Positions 1-8,508 are shown, numbered from the stretch's first letter. The stretch: DNA of 64,000 nt from Glycomyces fuscus (GCA_002529455.1 NYMS01000001.1:62001-126000); one strand, 5' to 3'. The notes: a model not told the origin generated them from the sequence alone. A program made the numbers and translations.

Positions 1-35
1 TCGACGACGAAACCGCTCCCGTCCACCGCGCTCAC
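1..35 (-). CDS. Xanthine dehydrogenase / aldehyde oxidase molybdopterin subunit, first 11 codons only
   Basis: Only the beginning is inside the window. A GTG at 33-35 opens a frame reading M-S-A-V-D-G-S-G-F-V-V and runs off the left edge. The GTG overlaps the TGA of the preceding 2Fe-2S subunit gene (GTGA), so the two are translationally coupled. Family knowledge: FAD and 2Fe-2S subunits of this type are normally followed by the large Mo-cofactor subunit (XdhA/PucD/CoxL type). The identity rests on gene order; 11 residues are too few to confirm it. Confidence 0.55.
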   Translation of the reverse strand, partial: MSAVDGSGFVV

Positions 36-535
36 GAGTCACCCCCCGCCCGCCGCGAGGCGGCCAGGCGCACCGCGTCGAGGATCTTCTCGTACCCGGT
101 GCACCGGCACAGGTTGCCCGCCAGCGCCTCACGGATCTCGGCGTCCTCCGGCGCGGGCAGCCCCGCGCCCACCGTGCGCTCCAACAGGTCGTCGGTCTGC
201 ACCAGCAGGCCCGGCGTGCAGAACCCGCACTGGACCGCGCCCGCCTCCACGAAGGCCTCCTGCACCGCGCCCAGCTCGCGCTCGGCGCCCCCGCCCCGGG
301 ACAGGCCCTCCACGGTGCGCACCTCGCGCCCCTGCGCCTGCCCGGCGGCGATCATGCACGAACACGCCGTCACACCGTCGAAGTAGACCGTGCACGAACC
401 GCACTCGCCCTGTTCGCAGGCGTTCTTGCTGCCCGGCAGCCCCAGCCGCTCGCGCAGCACGTACAGCAGGCTCTCGCCCGGCCACACGTCGTCGGCCGTG
501 ACGTCCTCGCCGTTGACCCTGAAACTCACGCGCAT
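32..535 (-). CDS. 2Fe-2S iron-sulfur subunit of xanthine dehydrogenase family
   Basis: 167-residue electron-transfer subunit of a molybdenum hydroxylase, cytoplasmic. It carries two [2Fe-2S] centres: the plant-ferredoxin-type cluster with C40, C45, C48 and C60 (motif CEQGECGSC) and the C-terminal four-helix cluster with C103, C106, C143 and C145 (CGFCTPG, then CRCTGY). It would carry electrons from the Mo-pterin subunit to the FAD subunit. The ATG at 535 lies inside the end of the FAD-subunit gene (10-bp overlap) and the stop overlaps the start of the Mo subunit. The divergent PucR gene suggests purine catabolism, hence xanthine or hypoxanthine oxidation, but CO dehydrogenase-like or aldehyde oxidase subunits look the same at this level. 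Confidence 0.9.
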   Translation of the reverse strand: MRVSFRVNGEDVTADDVWPGESLLYVLRERLGLPGSKNACEQGECGSCTVYFDGVTACSCMIAAGQAQGREVRTVEGLSRGGGAERELGAVQEAFVEAGAVQCGFCTPGLLVQTDDLLERTVGAGLPAPEDAEIREALAGNLCRCTGYEKILDAVRLAASRRAGGDS

Positions 536-1395
536 CGCGTGGCTCCCTTCCGGTAGTCGGTGACCGACCAGCTCAGCGCGCGGCGTGCCATCACCGAGAG
601 CGCGTGCCTGCGGTACTCGGCGCTGCCCCGCTGGTCGTCGATGGGGCGGGCGGCCGCGGCCACCAGCTCGCCGAACCGGCGCACCACCGGCTCCGCGAGC
701 GGACGGCCGTCCTCCCAGTCGAACTCCGCCGCCAGGAACTTCTCGGCCGCCTCCGCGCGCAGCGGTGTGGGACCGGCCGAGCCGACCCCCGTCCCCACGG
801 CCCGGCGCCGGGTGTCCAGTGCCAGCGAGAAGGAGGTCACCGCGATGACCATCGCGTTGCGCGTGCCGATCTTGGCGAACTGCTGGGGGCCCGTCGGCTC
901 GGGCAGCAGCACCGCCGTGATCAGCTCGTCCGCCTGCCGCGCCGTCGTGCGCAGCGACAGGTAGAACTCGCGTGCGGGCACCCGGCGCCTGCCCCGCACC
1001 GACGCCAGCTCGACCACCGCGTCGGTGGCCAGCAGCGGCGGGTGGCACTCCCCGGCGGGCGAGGCGCCGCCCAGGTTGCCGCCCACGGTGCCGCGGTTGC
1101 GGATCTGCGGGGAGGCCACCGAGCGGGAGGCCCTGGCCAGGGCCGGCGCCCGCTCCGACAGGTGCTCGATCACCTTGGTGTAGGACACGCCGGCGCCCAG
1201 GCGGGTGTACTCCCCGTCCGGCCCGAACTCGGCCAGTTCCGGGATCCGGGTCAGGTCGATCAGGGCGGGCGGCCGCCTCTTGTCGAAGTTGAGCTCCACC
1301 ATCACGTCGGTGCCGCCCATGATGGGCACCGCCTCGGGCAGGGCGCTCTTGGCCTCAAGGGCCTCCTCCAGTGTGGAGGGGCTCAGGAACTCCAT
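526..1395 (-). CDS. FAD-binding subunit of xanthine dehydrogenase family
   Basis: 289-residue FAD (PCMH-type) subunit. The N terminus MEFLSPSTLEEALEAK, the pyrophosphate-binding stretch PIMGGTDVMVELN (about residues 26-38) and SPQIRNRGTVGGNLGGASPAGE (written here as its two parts, SPQIRNRGTVGGN and LGGASPAGE) are hallmarks of CoxM/XdhB-type flavoproteins. It transfers electrons from the Fe-S subunit to NAD or oxygen. The start at 1395 was chosen over a much longer upstream frame because AGAGGA lies about 7 nt before the ATG and the protein begins where the family begins. First gene of the operon; the 265-bp gap to the divergent pucR-like gene must hold its promoter. Confidence 0.9.
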   Translation of the reverse strand: MEFLSPSTLEEALEAKSALPEAVPIMGGTDVMVELNFDKRRPPALIDLTRIPELAEFGPDGEYTRLGAGVSYTKVIEHLSERAPALARASRSVASPQIRNRGTVGGNLGGASPAGECHPPLLATDAVVELASVRGRRRVPAREFYLSLRTTARQADELITAVLLPEPTGPQQFAKIGTRNAMVIAVTSFSLALDTRRRAVGTGVGSAGPTPLRAEAAEKFLAAEFDWEDGRPLAEPVVRRFGELVAAAARPIDDQRGSAEYRRHALSVMARRALSWSVTDYRKGATRCA

Positions 1396-1542
1396 GCTCG
1401 GTCCTCTTGTCGCCACGGTCGTGCCGCCGCTCACTCGCGGCCTGCGCGGTCCTTCGGTCGTGTCATCCCTGGTGGGTCTCGTCGATGCTGTGAAGTACAC
1501 CACTGGGAGCGCGGTCGCTACCAGCAAGCGATGACATGAAGT

Positions 1543-1557
1543 GTTCGCGGAACGAAC
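1543..1557. promoter_or_regulatory. Inverted repeat GTTCG-N5-CGAAC in the xdh/pucR divergent region
   Basis: GTTCGCGGAACGAAC has perfect 5-bp arms around a 5-bp spacer, 148 bp before the FAD-subunit start and 104 bp before the PucR start. It has the same architecture as the element at 18043-18057 upstream of pobA. IclR-family operators for PobR/PcaU/PcaR are of this general form, so an IclR-type or PucR operator is a reasonable guess. No footprint evidence is available. Confidence 0.4.
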
Positions 1558-1660
1558 GGTTATCGTTGGGCGTTTCCTACAAGTGGCGTCACCGGAGTAA
1601 GATCCTCCGCCGCACCACCCGGGGGCGCCCGCCGCCCACACGAGCGACAGAGGGACGTTC

Positions 1661-3223
1661 ATGCGGATCAGCGAGCTGCTCGCGGTCACACGGCTGCACC
1701 TGAGATTCCTGTCGGGATCCGAGCACGCGCACCGCACCCTGCGGTGGGCCTACACCACCGACCTGCTCGAACCCGCCCGCTACCTGCGCGGCGGCGAGTT
1801 CGTCCTCACCGGCATGATGTGGCGTACCCGCCCCGAGGACTCCCAGACCTTCGTGGCCTCCGTCGCCGGGGCCGGGGCGGTCGCCGTCGGAGCCGGGACC
1901 GCCCTGGGCGAGGTCCCGGCCGACCTGGTGGAGGCCTGCCGCGCCCACGACCTGCCCCTGGTGGAGGTGCCCCCGGAGACCTCCTTCGGCGCGGTCACCG
2001 AGGAGGTCCTGCGCTCCCTGACCCAGCACCGCTTCACCACCATCGCCGAGACCCGCGACCGCCACCGCCGCCTCATGGCCGACGTCGCCGCCGGGGCCGA
2101 CTTCCCCCGGGTCTTCGCCGAGGCCGCCGAGCAGGCCGGACGGGCCGCCTGGGTCCTGTCCTGCACCGGCCGCCACATCGCCGCCTCCGGCGCTCCCCTG
2201 CCCGAGCACGAGCGCGAGTGGATCGCGGCCCGGGCCCTGACCGGCACGTCCCTGCCGCACACCGTCCGCACGCCCGAGCGCGAGGACCGCGCCCTCACGC
2301 TCCTGCCCGTCCAGACCCGCGAGTCCCACCCCCTGGCCACCTGGCTGGTGGTCTGCGAGGGCGACCACAACGCCTGGACCGAGGAGGAGCACGAGGCGGT
2401 GGCCGAGCTCGTCTCCATCGCGGGGCTCGCCCGCAGCCGCGCCGAGGAGCGCGCCCTGACCGAGGCCCGCCACCTGGAGGGCCTGCCCCGGCTGCTGGCC
2501 GCACAGCGCTTCGACGAGGTCACCGAGGTCCTACGCGGCACCGGGCCGGCCGGCGGGCAGGGCAGCCACGTCGTGGTCAGCGCCGTGATGCTGCCCGAGC
2601 CCCGGGTGCCCGACCTGGCCCGGCGCGTGCTCGCCGAACTGGTCGCCGACCGCCCCGGCGCCGTCGTCACCGGCGACGAGGACGCCCTGGCCGTCGTCCC
2701 GGTGGCCGGGGCCGACGCCCGCGCCCGCGCCGAGGAGGTCCGCACCGCACTGCTCCGCAGCGCCCGCGTCCTGGAGGGCGGCCTGCTCGACCACCGGCTC
2801 GCCATCGGCCTCAGCTCGGCCGTGCGGGGCGTGCCCGACCTGCGCGGTGCCGCCGTGGAGGCCCGCCACGCCCGCCGCCTGGCCGAGCTGCGCGGCGGCC
2901 GGTCCCGGGTGATCGCCGGGGCCGAGATCGACTCCCACGAGCTGCTGCTGGCCTCGGTCCCCGAGGAGGTGCAGTCCTCCTACCGCGAGCGGCTGCTGGG
3001 CCCACTGCTGGCCTACGACCGCGACCACCGCTCGGAGCTGGTGCAGACCCTGGAGCAGTTCCTGGCCCACTCGGGCTCCTGGCAGCGCTGCGCCGCCACC
3101 ATGCACGTGCACGTCAACACGCTGCGGTACCGGATCGGCCGGGTGGAGGAGCTGACGGGACGGGACCTGAGCAGCCTGGAGCACCGGGTGGACCTGTTCC
3201 TGGCGCTCAAGCTCCGTGACTGA
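1661..3223 (+). CDS. PucR-family transcriptional regulator of purine catabolism
   Basis: 520 residues, the usual full PucR architecture: an N-terminal PucR ligand domain (about residues 8-125, MRISELLAVTRLHLRFLSGS onward), a central GGDEF-like/CdaR segment, and a C-terminal helix-turn-helix in the last 60 residues (MHVHVNTLRYRIGRVEEL). It is transcribed divergently from the xanthine dehydrogenase operon, the classical position for an activator of purine-degradation genes; the inducer is likely a purine breakdown product, as known for Bacillus PucR. The ATG at 1661 has AGAGGG nine bases upstream. The target assignment is by neighbourhood. Confidence 0.85.
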   Translation: MRISELLAVTRLHLRFLSGSEHAHRTLRWAYTTDLLEPARYLRGGEFVLTGMMWRTRPEDSQTFVASVAGAGAVAVGAGTALGEVPADLVEACRAHDLPLVEVPPETSFGAVTEEVLRSLTQHRFTTIAETRDRHRRLMADVAAGADFPRVFAEAAEQAGRAAWVLSCTGRHIAASGAPLPEHEREWIAARALTGTSLPHTVRTPEREDRALTLLPVQTRESHPLATWLVVCEGDHNAWTEEEHEAVAELVSIAGLARSRAEERALTEARHLEGLPRLLAAQRFDEVTEVLRGTGPAGGQGSHVVVSAVMLPEPRVPDLARRVLAELVADRPGAVVTGDEDALAVVPVAGADARARAEEVRTALLRSARVLEGGLLDHRLAIGLSSAVRGVPDLRGAAVEARHARRLAELRGGRSRVIAGAEIDSHELLLASVPEEVQSSYRERLLGPLLAYDRDHRSELVQTLEQFLAHSGSWQRCAATMHVHVNTLRYRIGRVEELTGRDLSSLEHRVDLFLALKLRD

Positions 3224-3311
3224 ACGGGGCCGGGGGAGGGGCGCGGTCCGCGTGGGGCGGTGAGGGCGCGCCGGAGCGCGCGTGTCGGAGGGCACCGCTA
3301 GGGTGCTCGCG

Positions 3312-4010
3312 ATGAGTACCGACCTCCTTCCCGAGACCACCGGCGCCGACCTGTCCGGCGCCGACCTGCGCGACCGGTTGGCCCGGCCCCTGGACACACC
3401 GCGCGTGTTCACCCGCTGCGACCTGACCGAGGCGGACCTGCGCGACGCCGACCTGGTCGACGCCGTCTTCCGCGACTGCCGCCTGGACGGGGCCCGCCTG
3501 GAGCGGGCCGTCCTGGAGGGCGCGGTGTTCACCGGCGGCAGCGCCTCGGGGGCGGTGTTCTCGCACGCCGAGTGCACCGAGACCAGGTTCGAGCGGGTGG
3601 ACCTGGCCAACACCCGCTGGCAGGGCGCCCTGCTCACCGACACCGCCTTCAACGGCTGCCGGATGACCGGGGCCGCACTGAACTCCCTGCGCGGGATCGG
3701 CTACACCTTCGCCCACTGCAACCTCATGCTGGCCCGCTGCAAGGGCCTGGTGCTGCGCGGGCAGACCCTGGAGGGGCTGCGCATGGACGAGGCCGACCTG
3801 GTCGGCGCGGACCTGCGCGAGACGGTGTGGACGGAGTCGCGGCTGCGCGGCGCCAACCTGGTCAACGTCAAGCTGGCGGGGGCCGACCTGCGCGGCGCCG
3901 ACCTGGGGGAGCCCACCCTGGAGCAGGCCGGGTACCTGCGGGGGGCCAGCATCAGCCCCGCGCAGGCGGGCGCCATCCTGGCCGCCCTGGGCATCACCGT
4001 CGTCGACTAG
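3312..4010 (+). CDS. Pentapeptide-repeat protein
   Basis: 232 residues made almost entirely of A(D/N)LxX repeats, for example TGADLSGADLRD near the N terminus and GANLVNVKLAGADLRGADLG near the C terminus, interrupted by a less regular middle (about 90-125). Such proteins fold as a right-handed quadrilateral beta-helix. Some (MfpA, Qnr) mimic DNA and protect gyrase, but nothing seen here allows that to be assigned. The ATG at 3312 follows a TAGGGT -10-like box (3299-3304) by seven bases and has no Shine-Dalgarno, so a leaderless transcript is likely. A strong terminator follows at 4076-4121. Confidence 0.85.
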   Translation: MSTDLLPETTGADLSGADLRDRLARPLDTPRVFTRCDLTEADLRDADLVDAVFRDCRLDGARLERAVLEGAVFTGGSASGAVFSHAECTETRFERVDLANTRWQGALLTDTAFNGCRMTGAALNSLRGIGYTFAHCNLMLARCKGLVLRGQTLEGLRMDEADLVGADLRETVWTESRLRGANLVNVKLAGADLRGADLGEPTLEQAGYLRGASISPAQAGAILAALGITVVD

Positions 4011-4075
4011 GCGGCGCTTGCCCGGGCCTTCGCCCCGCCTCGGTCCGTGTGCCCGCGGGCGCCCGGACCGCCTCC

Positions 4076-4121
4076 AGGGGCCGAGGTCCGGTGCGGGGAC
4101 GGGTTCCGGACCTCGGCCCCT
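4076..4121. terminator. Strong hairpin between convergent genes
   Basis: Perfect 16-bp inverted repeat (AGGGGCCGAGGTCCGG at 4076-4091 and its complement at 4106-4121) around a 14-nt loop, followed by TATTTG. It lies between the convergent pentapeptide gene and PucR-like gene and should work in both directions. The repeat element at 4127 begins immediately after it. Confidence 0.8.
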
Positions 4122-4126
4122 ATTTG

Positions 4127-4146
4127 AATCTACGTCGTAAAGGTGG
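4127..4146 (+). repeat. Dispersed 20-bp intergenic motif, copy 1
   Basis: AATCTACGTCGTAAAGGTGG, followed by a pyrimidine-rich stretch (CCGTCTCCCTCACACTCC). It matches copies at 23767 and 32486 in at least 17 of 20 positions. It sits between two convergent genes directly after the terminator hairpin. The core TACGTCGTA is nearly palindromic. Function unknown. Confidence 0.75.
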
Positions 4147-4195
4147 CCGTCTCCCTCACACTCCCCACCCCCTCAGTCGGGAGACACGACGACGG

Positions 4196-5161
4196 TCAGG
4201 GGTGGTGGTGCAACCGCCGCAGGGCCAGCGCCACCTGGAGGCGCAGCCGTCCCGACACCTCGCGCACCGGCCAGCCCAGCAGGCGTTCGGCCCGTCCGAC
4301 GCTCTCCTGGAGGGTGGAGTGGTGGACCCCGGCCCGGACCGCGGCGGCCCGCAGGCTGGGGGAGGAGGCCACCGCGTCCAGGGCCGCGAGCAGCGGCGCG
4401 GCCTCGCGTGCCACCCGCTCCAGGGCCGCGACGTCCGGCACCGGTTCGCTCCCGGGCCGCACGGTGTCGGCCAGGAGCAGCAGTCCGCCCAGCTCCTCGG
4501 CGAACACCACGCGCGGGCCCGGGTCGGTTCCGGTGCCCCGCGCGGTGAAGCGCAGCGCCCGGCGGGCGTCGTGCCAGGAGGAGGGCAGGGCCAGCGCCTC
4601 CACGGCCGGTCCCACCCCCGCCCGCCGATCGCCGGGGGGCTCGGCGGCGGTCAGGACGCGGACGCCGCCTCCGTGGTCGGCCACCGCGCGGGCCGGGGAA
4701 CCCGGGTCGATCCCGAGGCGGCGGGCGGCCCGGGCGCGCTGTTCCTCGGGCAGGCCGGGGTCGACCAGGGCCCGGGCCAGGGCGGTGCGTCCACCCGCCG
4801 CGGGCGGGGTGCGTTCGAGCCGGGCGCGGGCGGCGGCGGCCGCACGTTCGAGGACCATCGCCTCCACCGGGCCGGGTTCGGTGGTGCGTTCCAACCACAG
4901 CACGCCGCCGCCGGCCTCGACCGAGCACCAGGAGGGGTCGGGGCCGGCGGCGGTGCGCCGGACCTCTCCGGCGGGGTCGACCCGCAGCGCGAGGCCGCGT
5001 CCGGGATGGGCGAAACCGGCGGGGACGCCGGTCAGGACGGCGGCGCCGCGGACGACGGGTTCGATTCCGGCTCCGGTGAGCTCGTCGAAGTAGGCGATCA
5101 CCTTGACGGCGGCGCCCGCTTCGGGGTCCAGTGCCGAGATCCTGCCCAGGAGCTCTCTCAT
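4196..5161 (-). CDS. PucR/CdaR-type helix-turn-helix regulator lacking the PucR ligand domain
   Basis: 321 residues. The C terminus (about 255-321) is a PucR-type HTH: LRAAAVRAGVHHSTLQESV then GRAERLLGW. The N-terminal 250 residues are rich in Ala and Arg and do not show the conserved PucR input domain found in the 1661-3223 protein. It follows the esterase gene by 30 bp on the same strand, so it probably belongs to that transcription unit. The start at 5161 has no clear Shine-Dalgarno; CACTAT ends six bases upstream and may be a -10 box. Family assignment is firm for the HTH only; the signal and targets are unknown. Confidence 0.7.
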   Translation of the reverse strand: MRELLGRISALDPEAGAAVKVIAYFDELTGAGIEPVVRGAAVLTGVPAGFAHPGRGLALRVDPAGEVRRTAAGPDPSWCSVEAGGGVLWLERTTEPGPVEAMVLERAAAAARARLERTPPAAGGRTALARALVDPGLPEEQRARAARRLGIDPGSPARAVADHGGGVRVLTAAEPPGDRRAGVGPAVEALALPSSWHDARRALRFTARGTGTDPGPRVVFAEELGGLLLLADTVRPGSEPVPDVAALERVAREAAPLLAALDAVASSPSLRAAAVRAGVHHSTLQESVGRAERLLGWPVREVSGRLRLQVALALRRLHHHP

Positions 5162-5191
5162 GCCTTCATAGTGCCCGCACGGCGCCCGTGT

Positions 5192-6157
5192 TCAGGCTCC
5201 GGTGACGCGGCGCAGCCAGGGCAGGCGCTGGGCGTTGGCGCTGCGGCTGAGGGCGGCCTGGGGGGCGGTGCCGTCGAACCCGTGGAAGCCGCCGGGCCAC
5301 ACGTGCAGCTCGGCCGACCCTCCCGCCTGCCAGATGCGGGAGGCGTAGTCGACGACCTCGTCGCGGAAGGTCTCGGCGGAGCCCACGTCCAGGAAGGCGG
5401 GGGGCAGGCCGGACAGGTCCCGGGCTCGGGCGGGGGCGGCGTAGGGGGAGACGTCGGGCCCGCCCGCGGCCTCGCCGAGCAGGGCGCCCCATCCGGTGGC
5501 GTTGGAGGTGCGGTCCCACACGCCGGTGCCGGCCATCTGGTGGGAGGAGACCGAGTCGTTGCGGTCGTCGAGCATGGGGCAGAGGAGCAGCTGCCCCTGG
5601 AGGGCGGGGCCGCCGCGGTCGCGGGCGAGCAGGGTGGCGGCGGCGGCGAGTCCGCCGCCCGCGCTGCCTCCGCCGATGACGACGCGTGCGGGGTCCAGGC
5701 CGAGTTCGGCGGCGTTGTCGGTGACCCAGACCAGGCCCGCGTAGCAGTCCTCGACGGGGGTGGGGTGGGGGTGTTCGGGGGCGAGGCGGTAGCCGACCGA
5801 GACCAGGGCGAGGTCGAGTTCGCGGACGGTCTCCAGGAGGCCGGGGATCTCGGGGCCGCGGTGGGTGCCCATGATCATGCCGCCGCCGTGGATCCAGTAG
5901 AGGGCGCCGACGGGCGCGGTGGTGCGGGCGGGCCGCCACAGGAGGAGGGGGACGGGGGCGCCGTCGTGGCCGGGGGCGTGGTGGGCGGTCTCGGTGTAGG
6001 CGTCGTGGAGGGTGGTCTCGGCGGGCACGGCCCGGGCCCGCCTCTCGCGTAGGGAGGGGATCATGTCGGGGGTGATGGAGGGGGTGACCTCGTCGCCGAG
6101 GAGGGCCAGGGCGGCGGCGAGCTCGGGGTCGAGGGCGGGGCGGTGCGGGGCGGTCAC
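5192..6157 (-). CDS. Alpha/beta hydrolase of the hormone-sensitive lipase family (esterase)
   Basis: 321 residues, cytoplasmic, no signal peptide. It has the oxyanion motif HGGG (residues 90-93), the nucleophile motif GGGSAGG with S165, a likely catalytic D266 (GSAETFRDE) and H292 (GGFHGF), the standard HSL/GDXG order. It should hydrolyse short acyl or aryl esters. I chose the GTG at 6157 over an ATG 36 bases further out because GGAGG lies six bases before the GTG. It lies 223 bp downstream of the phosphotransferase gene and 30 bp upstream of the PucR-like gene. The natural substrate cannot be read from the sequence. Confidence 0.88.
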   Translation of the reverse strand: MTAPHRPALDPELAAALALLGDEVTPSITPDMIPSLRERRARAVPAETTLHDAYTETAHHAPGHDGAPVPLLLWRPARTTAPVGALYWIHGGGMIMGTHRGPEIPGLLETVRELDLALVSVGYRLAPEHPHPTPVEDCYAGLVWVTDNAAELGLDPARVVIGGGSAGGGLAAAATLLARDRGGPALQGQLLLCPMLDDRNDSVSSHQMAGTGVWDRTSNATGWGALLGEAAGGPDVSPYAAPARARDLSGLPPAFLDVGSAETFRDEVVDYASRIWQAGGSAELHVWPGGFHGFDGTAPQAALSRSANAQRLPWLRRVTGA

Positions 6158-6380
6158 GGTTGCCTCCGGGGGTGGCGTGCGGTGCGTCACCATTGTCGGT
6201 GGTGTGTCCGTTTCCGGGCAGCGCCGTGTGGCGGGTGCGTGCCGCCACGCGGCGGGGCGTGCTCCCCGCGGTCGGGAGCCGTGTGGCGGAGGGCTCCGCG
6301 GTGCCGCTGGGGGCCGCCCCCGGGACGGGGGGAGTCGTCGCCGGGGACGGCCGGGAGCGGCGGGTGCGTCACCGGGCCGG

Positions 6381-7307
6381 TCAGGCGCCCAGGGCCTCGG
6401 CGACGGTCACCGGTACCCGGGGCAGGGCGCTGTCACCGTCCTCGACGGCCCACACGCATTCCTGGAGGACCCGGACCAGGGTCCAGGCCCGTGCGCGGTC
6501 GCGGGGGATCCCGGCCGCCTCGGAGACCAGGTCCAGGCGGCGGCGGGTCTCCCGGAGGGCGTCACCGGTGGCCACCGCCTCCTCCCAGCGGTTGTGCAGG
6601 GCGGGGAAGAGGTCGAACCCCGGGTCCCCGGCCAGGGGTTTGGGGTCGATGGCCAGCCAGGGTTCGCGGTCGGTGCCGGGCAGCGGGGCCAGGACGTTCT
6701 CGAAGTGCAGGTCCCAGTGCAGGAGGCGGTCTCCGGCGTGGGGCGCCATCTCCCGGGCCCGGGCGGCGAGCGCGTCCAGCCGGTCGCGTTCGTGCGCCGA
6801 GCGCAGGCGTGGCGCCAGGTGCCGGGCCCGGGTGACCATGGCGCGTGTGGCCTCCTCCAGGGTGCGCATGTCCCGCGGCGCGCGGTGGGAGGTGAGCCGG
6901 GCCAGGAGGGTGCCGATGACGGCGAGGGCCTCGTCGATGGGCACGGGGGCGAGTGTCCGCGCGGGGTCGAGCGGTTCGAGGAGCATCGCCCCCGTCCCGG
7001 CGTCGTGGCGCAGCAGGCGTACGGCGCCGTCGCCCGCCCAGGTGCGCAGCGCGTCGGGCTCGCCCCGGCTCTCCTCGTCCACCGGCTGGATCTTGAGCAC
7101 GGCGGAGCCCCCGTGGGGGAGCCGTACGGGGACGACCAGGGCGACCATGCCGTGCATGGGCGCGCCCACGGGGCGCAGGTCCCACCGCCTGAGCTGGCGG
7201 CGGGTGAGTTCGGGCAGGCCCCGGGTCCACTCGGGTCCGAAGAAGCGGTCCAGCAGGGGCGCCAGGGCCTCGGGGACGCTGATCGGGGGCGTGGTGTCGT
7301 CGTGCAT
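6381..7307 (-). CDS. Aminoglycoside phosphotransferase, streptomycin 6-kinase-like
   Basis: 308 residues of the APH(6)/hydroxyurea phosphotransferase family. The Brenner-type motif LLHWDLHFENVL gives H197, catalytic D199 and N204; the metal-binding D221 follows in AIDPKPLAGDPGFDL, and K72 in AVLKIQP is the likely ATP-binding lysine. It would phosphorylate streptomycin-like aminocyclitols; in soil actinomycetes such genes can be resistance genes or kinases for unknown sugars. The ATG at 7307 has GGAG nine bases upstream, but that site is buried in a 10-bp hairpin (7317-7353). A longer in-frame start at 7394 would add 29 residues and read through the hairpin. Confidence 0.8.
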   Translation of the reverse strand: MHDDTTPPISVPEALAPLLDRFFGPEWTRGLPELTRRQLRRWDLRPVGAPMHGMVALVVPVRLPHGGSAVLKIQPVDEESRGEPDALRTWAGDGAVRLLRHDAGTGAMLLEPLDPARTLAPVPIDEALAVIGTLLARLTSHRAPRDMRTLEEATRAMVTRARHLAPRLRSAHERDRLDALAARAREMAPHAGDRLLHWDLHFENVLAPLPGTDREPWLAIDPKPLAGDPGFDLFPALHNRWEEAVATGDALRETRRRLDLVSEAAGIPRDRARAWTLVRVLQECVWAVEDGDSALPRVPVTVAEALGA

Positions 7308-7316
7308 GTGGTTCTT

Positions 7317-7353
7317 CTCCTTCGTCGTCTCGGGATGACTGGTGACGAAGGAG
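7317..7353 (-). promoter_or_regulatory. Hairpin sequestering the Shine-Dalgarno of the phosphotransferase gene
   Basis: On the coding strand, CTCCTTCGTC is followed by a 17-nt loop and its exact complement GACGAAGGAG, whose AAGGAG is the ribosome binding site nine bases before the ATG at 7307. The 5' arm is a perfect anti-Shine-Dalgarno. This layout suggests translational control, for example by a ribosome stalling on the upstream in-frame codons from 7394. The pairing is seen; the regulation is inferred. Confidence 0.55.
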
Positions 7354-7484
7354 CACCGGGGGACCACGGGTCTAACGCATACCGAACACCTCATCGTTTC
7401 TGGTCCGGAGGCCGAGGGTACCGGGCGGGCGGGTGCGGCGCATCGGTTTTAGGGCGCCGGGTGCGTCGCGTCCCGGGGGTCGGT

Positions 7485-8459
7485 TCAGCCGGGGAGGGTG
7501 ATGGGGCCTTCTCCGTAGACCCGTGACCAGGGGCGCTGGCCCTGGGGGAGGGTGAGCGCCTCGCTGTTGGCGGGCGGGTCGGCCAGGACCCGCGCCGCGG
7601 CTTCGGCGAAGGCCGCCGCCGCGGGGTGGGGCGCGTGTGCGGGGCGTACGGCCTCGGTACGCCGGTACAGCGGGGCGCGGGCCAGGGGGCGCCAGGCCAG
7701 GCGGGGTTCGCGTGCGGCGGTGTCGGCCGTCTCCAGGGCGGCTCCGCGACCGGCCAGGACCAGACCGAGGAGGAAGTCGGTGTTCTCGGCCTCGCGGACG
7801 CGGGGCGGCACCCATCCGTGTTCTCGGCACACGGCCAGGACGTGTTCGAACCAGACGGGGGCGGTCGCGCGTTGGGGCAGGACCAGGTCGTGTCCGGCGA
7901 GGTCGGCCAGGTCCACGGCGGTGCCGTGGGGCGGTGCGGCGCCGCGGGGCAGGACGGCGCCCAGTGGGGCGCGGTGTACCGGGTGGCCGACCAGCCCTTC
8001 GCCCTCGAAGGGGGCCGTCAGCAGCGCGGTGTCCACGGTCCCCCCGGTGAGGGCGCGCAGGAGCGGTGTTCCGGCCATCGCGCACAGGTCGACCTCGAGG
8101 CCGGGGGCGTGGTGGGCCATCTCCTGGACGAGGCCGCGCAGGGCGGTCGCGGGTGTGCCCGGGGGCACGGCGGCGCGCAGGGTCTGGAGTTCGCCCTGGG
8201 CGAGTCTGCGCATGCTCTCGCGTAGGCGGGCGTGGGCCGCGACCAGTTCGCGTGCCTGGGGGAGCAGGAGGCGTCCGGCGGGGGTGAGCTCGACGCGGCG
8301 CCGGGAGCGGTCGAAGAGGGTGACGCCGAGTTCCCGTTCCAGGCGGCGTACGGACTGGCTGAGCGCGGGCTGGGCGATGCCCAGTTCCACCGCGGCCTCG
8401 CCGAAGTGGCCTTCGCGTGCCACGGTCAGGAAGTAGCGCAGGTGCCGTCCGAGATCCAC
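7485..8459 (-). CDS. LysR-family transcriptional regulator
   Basis: 324 residues with the N-terminal LysR winged helix (LRYFLTVAREGHFGEAAVEL, then GIAQPALSQSVRRLERELG, residues 7-46) and a substrate-binding domain. It diverges from the class A beta-lactamase-fold gene at 8509. The GTG start follows a TAGAGT -10 box (8466-8471) by six bases with no leader. Only 24 bp separate its -10 box from that of the neighbour, so the two promoters overlap and one bound LysR dimer pair could control both, as in AmpR/BlaA-type arrangements. Ligand unknown. Confidence 0.85.
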   Translation of the reverse strand: MDLGRHLRYFLTVAREGHFGEAAVELGIAQPALSQSVRRLERELGVTLFDRSRRRVELTPAGRLLLPQARELVAAHARLRESMRRLAQGELQTLRAAVPPGTPATALRGLVQEMAHHAPGLEVDLCAMAGTPLLRALTGGTVDTALLTAPFEGEGLVGHPVHRAPLGAVLPRGAAPPHGTAVDLADLAGHDLVLPQRATAPVWFEHVLAVCREHGWVPPRVREAENTDFLLGLVLAGRGAALETADTAAREPRLAWRPLARAPLYRRTEAVRPAHAPHPAAAAFAEAAARVLADPPANSEALTLPQGQRPWSRVYGEGPITLPG

Positions 8460-8465
8460 GGTGCG

Positions 8466-8501
8466 ACTCTAGCCAAGGTACGCGCGGGGCGGGGCTAGCG
8501 T
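8466..8501. promoter_or_regulatory. Back-to-back leaderless promoters of the LysR and beta-lactamase-fold genes
   Basis: TAGAGT (minus strand, 8466-8471) lies six bases before the LysR GTG. TAGCGT (plus strand, 8496-8501) lies seven bases before the hydrolase GTG at 8509. Neither gene has room for a Shine-Dalgarno. The 24-bp interval must hold both -35 regions. Confidence 0.6.
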
Positions 8502-8508
8502 GTGGGTC

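Noticed and set aside
3572..6052. Very long plus-strand frame over the PucR-like and esterase genes
   Set aside because: It covers real genes on the other strand and a terminator; its composition is repetitive Gly/Arg/Ala with no domain.
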